NCBI GenBank assembly: GCA_020633235.1
Contig: JACKEA010000002.1
Location: forward strand, 496,001 to 560,000
Origin: Polyangiaceae bacterium
GTDB taxonomy: Bacteria > Myxococcota_A > Polyangia > Polyangiales > Polyangiaceae
DNA: 64,000 nt
Direction of reading: 5' to 3'
The position numbers and the translations under genes are program-made. Every line of letters begins with the position of its first letter. The stretch's first letter is position 1. Below are positions 58,956-64,000 of the stretch, piece after piece. Below the pieces are notes generated by a model. The model did not search any database, was not told the origin of the DNA, and saw only the letters and a program-made list of their open reading frames with translations.

Positions 58956-61900
58956 TCAATCCCCGTCCCACGGCCTCCCGAGCTGCGCGAGCGCCTTCTT
59001 GGCGTCCACGCGATACGGCGAGTCTTTGGGGCCGCCGCGCAGAAAGGCCTCCCAGTGCTTGATGGCTTCCTTGCGCGGGCCGAGCGCCCGCGCCAGCTGG
59101 TAGTGCGCCTCGTAGATCCAGTCCGGCTTGGGATCCATCGCGTCCCCGAGCTCCACCGCCTTGTCGAGCTGCTCCTGCGCTTCGTTGGTGCGCCGGTTGT
59201 CGACCAGCAGCTTGCCGTAGCGATAGCGCCAGGTGGCGTTGTTCGGGCTCTCCGACAACGCCTTTTGCCACTCGCTCATGGCGTCGTCCTCGCGGCTGAG
59301 CTGGTTGTAGGCGTCGGCCAGAGCAGCATGGGCCTCGAAGCGACTGGGGCGTAGCTCGAGGGCTTTCTGCAGATCCTTGACGGCGTCCTTCACGGCGCCT
59401 TCACGAGCCCGGAGCACGCCGCGCTGCCAGTAGGCGTCCGCCAGCCCCTGGTCCAGATCGAGCGCCTTACGGAGCGCCGTCTCGGCCACGCCCAGCCGGC
59501 CCGCTTCGTTGGCGGCCCAACCGACGTACAGGAAGTACTCGGCACGGTTGGGATCCAGATCCGCTGCGCGCTGGAGGTTCTTGAGCGCCTCGGCCAGGTT
59601 CTTTCCCTCCACCAACAAGGCGCGCCCCAAGCAGTGGTGCGTCTCCGCGGAGTTCGGACGTTTCTCGAGCACCTTGCCCAGGAGCTTCACCGCTTCCGCG
59701 GCGCGGCCGGACACGGTCTTGCCACATCCCACCCGCAGCATCAGATCCGGGTCGTTGGGAGCCTTCGCCAGCGCGCTCTCGTAGGCCTTCAGTGCCTCGT
59801 CGGTGCGCCCCGAAGCCTCGTACAGGAGCCCGCGCTCCAGGGCCAATCCGGGATAGTCCCGGTCCACCTTGGCGACCTCGTCGAAGACCTTGGTGGCTTC
59901 CTCGAATTTGCGATCGCGACGCAACGCCGCACCCAGGCGGAACTTGGCGCCGACGTCGCCCGGGTCGAGCTTCAGCGCTTCTCGGAACTCCGACACTGCG
60001 GCGTCGTAGCGGCCTTGCGACTGCGCCAACTCGCCGAGCGCGATGTGAATCGCCGGAGAGTCCGGGAGCTGGTCGCGAGCGTCCGCCAGCACCTTCTGCG
60101 CTTCCTCGGTTCGACCTTGCTGGCCGAGCAACAGCGCCAAACCAACGTAGGCGACCACGGCGTCGGGGTCCTTGCCCCCGATCTTGATGGCGTCCCGATA
60201 CGCGGCCTCGGCGGTCTTGCGATCGCCGCTTGCCTCTTCGATCTTGCCGAACCAGTAGGCGACCAGCATCGACTTCGGATGCGTCTCGCGCAGCTTCTTG
60301 ATCGCGGCGCGGGCGTCCTGCAGCCGCTCCAGCGCCAGCGTGGCCTTGGCCACGCCGACCTTCGCGGCGATGTCATCGGGATCGGCCTGCACCCCCGCCT
60401 CGAAGCGCGCCAAGGCCTCGGAGTAGCGGCCCGCGCGATACAGCGCATCGCCCAGACCCGCGAGGGCCCCGCTGGCCTTGGGATCGATCTTGAGCGCTTC
60501 CGCATAAGCCGCTTCGGCGTGAGAGATGCGCGAGCGCGACAGGTGAATGTCGCCGAGCAAGGTCTCGGCCCCCACCAGCTCTTCCGGACTGGCGTCCGCC
60601 TTCTTGCTCGTCACCTCTTCGAGCAGCTTGGTGGCTTCCACCTCCTTGCGCTCGGTCTTCCACATCTGTCGCGCGAGCAGGGTCTTGGCACCCACGTGAG
60701 CGGGGCTGCGCTCGAGCGCAGTGCGCGCGAGCTTCTTCGCGTCTTCGCCCGCGCCCATCGCTTGCTTCGCCCGCGCCAGACCGAACGCCGTCCGCGCGCT
60801 CTTCTCGACCTCTTCGGCAGCCATCCACGCCGTCTCTGCGGCTTTCGGATCCTTGGCCAAGAGCTCGAGCTCCCCCCGCAGCACCAGCACGTCGATGTCT
60901 CGGGGCGCTTTGCTCTCGAGAGATTGCGTGAGCTGGCGAGCCCGCGGCAGCTGACCTTCGGCCGCGGCCTGCGCGGCTCGGGCGAGGGGCAGGAACTCTA
61001 CGTCTTGCTCCTCCTTGAGCTCGTCGAGCAGCACCTTCGCTCGCGCGTCGAGCTCGGCGTCGGCGCCAAAACGCAGCTGTCCGAGCTCGATCACGTACGC
61101 GGAGTAGGCGGCCATCGACTTGAGCCGCTTGGCGCTGGCCCGCGCCTTGTCGACGACCTCGAGAGCGTGTTTCGCGGAGGGGTAGGTGTCCTTGCCGAGA
61201 TCGCCGTGCACCTCGCTCAGGGTCTTGGCGATCAGGGACTTGTGCTCGCCGCTCTGCAGCTTGTCGGCAATCCAATAGGCACCGAAGGGGCCCACCGATG
61301 GAACCAGTGCCAGAGCGGCGCCCCCGAGAGCGAGCACGACGACGATGGCGGCGGCAGCGCGAAGTCCGACGCGGCGCTTCTTGGCCGGGGTCGCACCGGG
61401 CAGCGGCATCGGCTGCGGTGCGATGGGAACCGGCTGCATGTGCTCCGGAGCCGACGTCTCCTGCGGGATGGCGCCGAACTCCATGTCGTCCGGCGCCGTG
61501 GGTACCTCTGCCTCGAGGACCCCACCGGTATCTCCCCCCTCCAGGTTCACCTCACCGAACGCGGTGCCGCCTCCGGCTTGGCGAACGATCGCGGCGTTGG
61601 GGTCCTCGCCGGTGAGAGGCAGCTCGAGCTCGTCGGCACCACCGCCGGCGGCCACCGGCCAGCCCGCCTCCGACGCTGCCGGCCAACCCGGTCCGCCCGG
61701 GGACGGCAGACCCGCGCCTCCGGGGGTTGGCAGGCCAGGGCCACCAGCGGTGGGCAAGCCGGCCCCGCCCGCGGTGGGCAAACCAGCGCCTCCGGGCGAC
61801 GGTAATCCGGGTCCGCCGGCTGTTGGCAGGCCAGGGCCTCCGGCTGTTGGCAAGCCAGCGCCTCCGGCCGTCGGCAGCCCGACTCCGCCAGGGGTCGGTA

Positions 61901-62732
61901 GTCCCGCGCCACCGGGGGAAGGCAGACCGGCGCCCCCTGGCGAAGGCAACCCCACGTCTGGAACGGCGGGAAGCCCGGCGTGGCCCGTGGGCAGATCGAT
62001 TTCTCCGAATCCTCCCCCTTGGGGCGGTCCTCCAGGGGAAGGCAGATCCACTTCCCCGAAGCCACCTCGCCCCACACTGGGGAGGTCCATGTCGAGAGGC
62101 TGGCGGGGCGCGGGCAGATCGAGCCCGCTATCGAGCTCCGGCTGTGGGGGTCGTCCTCCGACCACCGGAAGATCGAGCTCCTCTGCTTCGAAGCTCGCTG
62201 GTGCGGCGGCGACGGGCGCCGGCAGATCCGCCTCGTCGCCCGGAAGCTCCACGCCGAGATCACCGAAGTCGGCGAGCTCCTCGAGCGGCGCTGTCGCGCC
62301 CAAGGGCTTGGGCTTGGTTCCGACGGGTGCAGGCAAGTCTGCATGGCTCGCACCGACGCTGGGCAGATCGATGTCGTCGAGCTCCAGATCCCCGCTGGGA
62401 ATGACGGGCGGTCCGGCGGGCATGTGCCGAGGTGGTGCAGGTGGTGGCCCCCCGGGGCGCGGAGGTGCGGGGCGCGGTGGCCCACCCGTGCCGACTCCGA
62501 GCATGGTGGCCTTGTGGGCTGCTGGAGGCTTGGGTCGGGGCGGCGCGGAAGCAGCCCCTCCCAATGCAGCGCCCAGCACCGGGCTCGGTCCGGTGGCGCG
62601 CGGATCCTGCGGAGGGTCGACCTGGAACGACGTGCCGCACTTGGGGCAGCGCATCTTGAGGCCGCTGGAGGGGACGCGGCGCTCGTCGACCTGGTAGGGG
62701 GCCTGGCAGCCGGGACACTCGACCTTGAACAT
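58956..62732 (-). CDS. Large membrane protein with zinc ribbon, GLP-repeat linker and TPR array
   Basis: 1258 residues. An N-terminal MJ0042-type zinc ribbon (Cys 6, 9, 29, 32) is followed by a 420-residue Pro/Gly-rich disordered region that includes about eleven copies of an 8-residue unit like GLPTAGGA. One membrane helix lies at about 452-475, then roughly 750 residues of TPR repeats (ASGALAGLGDALYRAGRYSE, AIHIALGELAQSQGRYDAAV and many more). The zinc ribbon and linker should be cytoplasmic and the TPR array periplasmic. The N-terminal finger plus long linker recalls myxobacterial motility and polarity proteins such as AgmX/GltJ; orthology is not claimed. First gene of the five-gene operon. 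Confidence 0.8.
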   Translation of the reverse strand: MFKVECPGCQAPYQVDERRVPSSGLKMRCPKCGTSFQVDPPQDPRATGPSPVLGAALGGAASAPPRPKPPAAHKATMLGVGTGGPPRPAPPRPGGPPPAPPRHMPAGPPVIPSGDLELDDIDLPSVGASHADLPAPVGTKPKPLGATAPLEELADFGDLGVELPGDEADLPAPVAAAPASFEAEELDLPVVGGRPPQPELDSGLDLPAPRQPLDMDLPSVGRGGFGEVDLPSPGGPPQGGGFGEIDLPTGHAGLPAVPDVGLPSPGGAGLPSPGGAGLPTPGGVGLPTAGGAGLPTAGGPGLPTAGGPGLPSPGGAGLPTAGGAGLPTAGGPGLPTPGGAGLPSPGGPGWPAASEAGWPVAAGGGADELELPLTGEDPNAAIVRQAGGGTAFGEVNLEGGDTGGVLEAEVPTAPDDMEFGAIPQETSAPEHMQPVPIAPQPMPLPGATPAKKRRVGLRAAAAIVVVLALGGAALALVPSVGPFGAYWIADKLQSGEHKSLIAKTLSEVHGDLGKDTYPSAKHALEVVDKARASAKRLKSMAAYSAYVIELGQLRFGADAELDARAKVLLDELKEEQDVEFLPLARAAQAAAEGQLPRARQLTQSLESKAPRDIDVLVLRGELELLAKDPKAAETAWMAAEEVEKSARTAFGLARAKQAMGAGEDAKKLARTALERSPAHVGAKTLLARQMWKTERKEVEATKLLEEVTSKKADASPEELVGAETLLGDIHLSRSRISHAEAAYAEALKIDPKASGALAGLGDALYRAGRYSEALARFEAGVQADPDDIAAKVGVAKATLALERLQDARAAIKKLRETHPKSMLVAYWFGKIEEASGDRKTAEAAYRDAIKIGGKDPDAVVAYVGLALLLGQQGRTEEAQKVLADARDQLPDSPAIHIALGELAQSQGRYDAAVSEFREALKLDPGDVGAKFRLGAALRRDRKFEEATKVFDEVAKVDRDYPGLALERGLLYEASGRTDEALKAYESALAKAPNDPDLMLRVGCGKTVSGRAAEAVKLLGKVLEKRPNSAETHHCLGRALLVEGKNLAEALKNLQRAADLDPNRAEYFLYVGWAANEAGRLGVAETALRKALDLDQGLADAYWQRGVLRAREGAVKDAVKDLQKALELRPSRFEAHAALADAYNQLSREDDAMSEWQKALSESPNNATWRYRYGKLLVDNRRTNEAQEQLDKAVELGDAMDPKPDWIYEAHYQLARALGPRKEAIKHWEAFLRGGPKDSPYRVDAKKALAQLGRPWDGD
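61680..61955 (-). repeat. 24-base minisatellite coding for GLPxxGGx repeats
   Basis: About eleven units of 24 bases, each coding for GLP-(S/T)-(P/A)-GG-(A/P/V), plus two degenerate GWP units. They lie in the disordered linker of the zinc-ribbon/TPR protein. The third-base changes are few, so copy number may vary between strains. Confidence 0.85.
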
Positions 62733-62821
62733 CGGATCCTGCGCCAGTCTTAGCAGGAGACCCGCGCCCGTGTCGCGGTTTCTGAGGCCGCTCCGGCCTC
62801 ATTCGTGCTAGCCGAGCGGGC

Positions 62822-63376
62822 ATGCAGCGGTGGACGTCGGTCCTGCTGGGGTTCGTATTCGCGGTGGCGCTCGTCGCTTTGGCGCTCAAGGTCGGTGCGC
62901 CGGCGCGGGAGGCCGCTCACGCGGCACCTTCGGCGTCGGCCGCCGCGGAGCCGCCGCCGACCGTGGAGGAGCCCCAAACGGAGGATGCTGGACCGGAAAT
63001 CTCCCTCGATACCGAAACAGATGTCGTGGACGAGGGTGATGCGGGTGCTTCGGCGCTGCCCGCCTCGGCCCCCAAGGACGTGCACATCGGCGTGATTCTG
63101 TTCACCTACGCTGGCGCACAGTTCGCGCCCGACAGCGCTCGCAGCAAGGAAGAAGCCAAGAAGCTCGCCGAGGCCACCTTGGAAGAGGCCAAGGACGACT
63201 TCGCAAAGGCCGTAAAAAAGGGCGATCGCGGCTCGACCAAGGACATTGGCGTGGTGCCCCGAGGGGTCCTCGAGCCAAAGCTCGAGTACGCGGTTTTCAC
63301 GCTGGCGAAGGGTAAAGTGTACCCGGAGCCGCTGGATACCCCGCGAGGTTACTGGGTGGTCATCAGAAACGAGTGA
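62822..63376 (+). CDS. Parvulin-type peptidyl-prolyl isomerase-like protein
   Basis: 184 residues. One N-terminal helix (about 6-24) and an acidic Ala/Glu/Asp linker lead to a PPIC-type rotamase domain (about 82-184): HIGVILFTYAGAQ, SKEEAKKLAEATLEEAKDDF, RGSTKDIGVVPRGVLEPKLE and PLDTPRGYWVVIRNE. The family interconverts proline peptide bonds and helps fold exported proteins. Divergent from the zinc-ribbon/TPR gene. Confidence 0.85.
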   Translation: MQRWTSVLLGFVFAVALVALALKVGAPAREAAHAAPSASAAAEPPPTVEEPQTEDAGPEISLDTETDVVDEGDAGASALPASAPKDVHIGVILFTYAGAQFAPDSARSKEEAKKLAEATLEEAKDDFAKAVKKGDRGSTKDIGVVPRGVLEPKLEYAVFTLAKGKVYPEPLDTPRGYWVVIRNE

Positions 63377-63455
63377 TCATGGCGGATATCACTCGCGATT
63401 TCTGAGCGGGTCGACCTATTGTACTGTCGAATACGCGCCGCGATCGCAGAAGCGA

Positions 63456-64000
63456 ATGACGAGGACTTCCAGCCCGCCGAACGCCGCCACGTCGATCCCT
63501 CCCGACCCCAACGTGACCGGCGCATCGATTGCCCGGCTTCGTGAAGAGCTGGAGGGCAACGACTCCCCCACCGCACAGGCCGTGCTGCTGCACGAGATCG
63601 CCGTGCTCGAAGAGCTCGCGAGCGACGAGTCGGGCGCTGCTCGAGACTATTTGGCGTCCATCAACGCGGAGCCGGAGTTCAGCGAGCCCCTCGAGCGACT
63701 GATCGCGATCCTCCAGCGCCGCAGCTCGCAGAAGAACCTGGGCAAGCTCCTCGAACGCTTGGTGGCCGTGGCCGACGGCGCCGAGGAGCGCGCGCGTGCC
63801 CTGGCCGAGCGCGCAGCCTTCGTGATTGGCGAAGAGCAGGACATCGACACCGCACGTGCGCTGCTCGAAGAAGCCGTGGACGAGAAGCCGGACGACGGCG
63901 GCGCGTGGTTGGCCCTCGAGGTGGTGGCCGGCACGCTGAGTGACGAGTCCCTTCGAGCCAAGTGTCTCGCTGCGCGGGCACGTCTGTGCCAGCACCCAAC
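63456..64000 (+). CDS. Helical-repeat protein, 3' end outside the window
   Basis: The first 181 codons of a larger gene, ATG at 63456. The sequence is Ala/Leu/Glu-rich with TPR-like helix pairs (AQAVLLHEIAVLEELASDES, DIDTARALLEEAVDEKPDDG). No signal peptide, so probably cytoplasmic. The family cannot be decided from this part. Confidence 0.6.
   Translation, partial: MTRTSSPPNAATSIPPDPNVTGASIARLREELEGNDSPTAQAVLLHEIAVLEELASDESGAARDYLASINAEPEFSEPLERLIAILQRRSSQKNLGKLLERLVAVADGAEERARALAERAAFVIGEEQDIDTARALLEEAVDEKPDDGGAWLALEVVAGTLSDESLRAKCLAARARLCQHP

Overview
The window is high-GC DNA (mostly C or G at third codon positions) from a myxobacterium-like organism, most probably phylum Myxococcota, order Polyangiales. 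The evidence is: membrane-coupled Hanks-type Ser/Thr kinases, proteins ending in MYXO-CTERM-type sorting tails (Cys-rich motif, one membrane helix, Arg cluster), many lipoproteins with Gly/Ser-rich linkers, a primary sigma factor with a Lys/Ala-rich head, and a detached atpD-atpC pair. No tRNA, rRNA, CRISPR array, insertion sequence or prophage was seen.

Layout. 1-7.4 kb: an AraC-type regulator (cut by the window edge), a lysyl-oxidase-like lipoprotein, an Omp85-type barrel coupled to a membrane-anchored hydrolase, a thioredoxin-fold protein and a short-chain reductase. 7.5-12.8 kb: DUF58 protein, rsmA, lipoproteins and a membrane Ser/Thr kinase. 12.8-14.8 kb: atpC and atpD. 15.0-18.7 kb: a kinase, TPR protein and substrate-binding lipoprotein in one overlapping operon. 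18.8-23.6 kb: a PA0069-type radical SAM protein divergent from a TetR-MlrC pair with twin operators, a surface lipoprotein and an NFACT-R protein. 23.7-30.8 kb: cell-surface genes and two predicted selenoproteins. 31.0-33.6 kb: DUF1361, DUF924 and an esterase lipoprotein. 33.8-37.8 kb: dnaG-rpoD. 37.9-40.2 kb: a P450 and an MscS channel. 40.2-50.0 kb: a sugar ABC importer with an isomerase and a D-ribulokinase, interrupted by membrane and lipoprotein genes. 50.0-54.4 kb: an AAC(3)-like gene and poorly characterised genes. 62.7-54.5 kb (minus strand): a tight five-gene operon of a zinc-ribbon/TPR membrane protein, a CobW GTPase and a second sugar ABC importer. The right end holds a parvulin-like gene and a truncated helical-repeat gene.

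The most notable content is the pair of predicted selenoproteins (26988-27743, minus; 28814-29557, plus). Each is a lipoprotein with a thioredoxin-like domain in which an in-frame TGA stands where the first Cys of a CxxC motif is expected (UPGC and USYC), and each TGA is followed at the right distance by a bacterial-SECIS-like hairpin. The first hairpin loop, AGGTCT, is the same as that of E. coli fdhF. The domain of the second resembles the N-terminal domain of animal selenoprotein P. Conventional gene calling would cut both genes in two.

A second signal is a dispersed repeat of about 20-36 bp, consensus core TCGCGCCGNACCAACAAA, often preceded by GCGACGGG. About 17 copies are visible, mostly between genes but three inside coding regions; two sites are inverted pairs able to form long hairpins.

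Functional links: the 40-50 kb genes make a plausible route from uptake of an aldopentose (perhaps D-arabinose) through D-ribulose to D-ribulose 5-phosphate. The 15-18.7 kb operon joins a solute-binding lipoprotein to a transmembrane kinase. dnaG-rpoD is a macromolecular-synthesis operon without rpsU.
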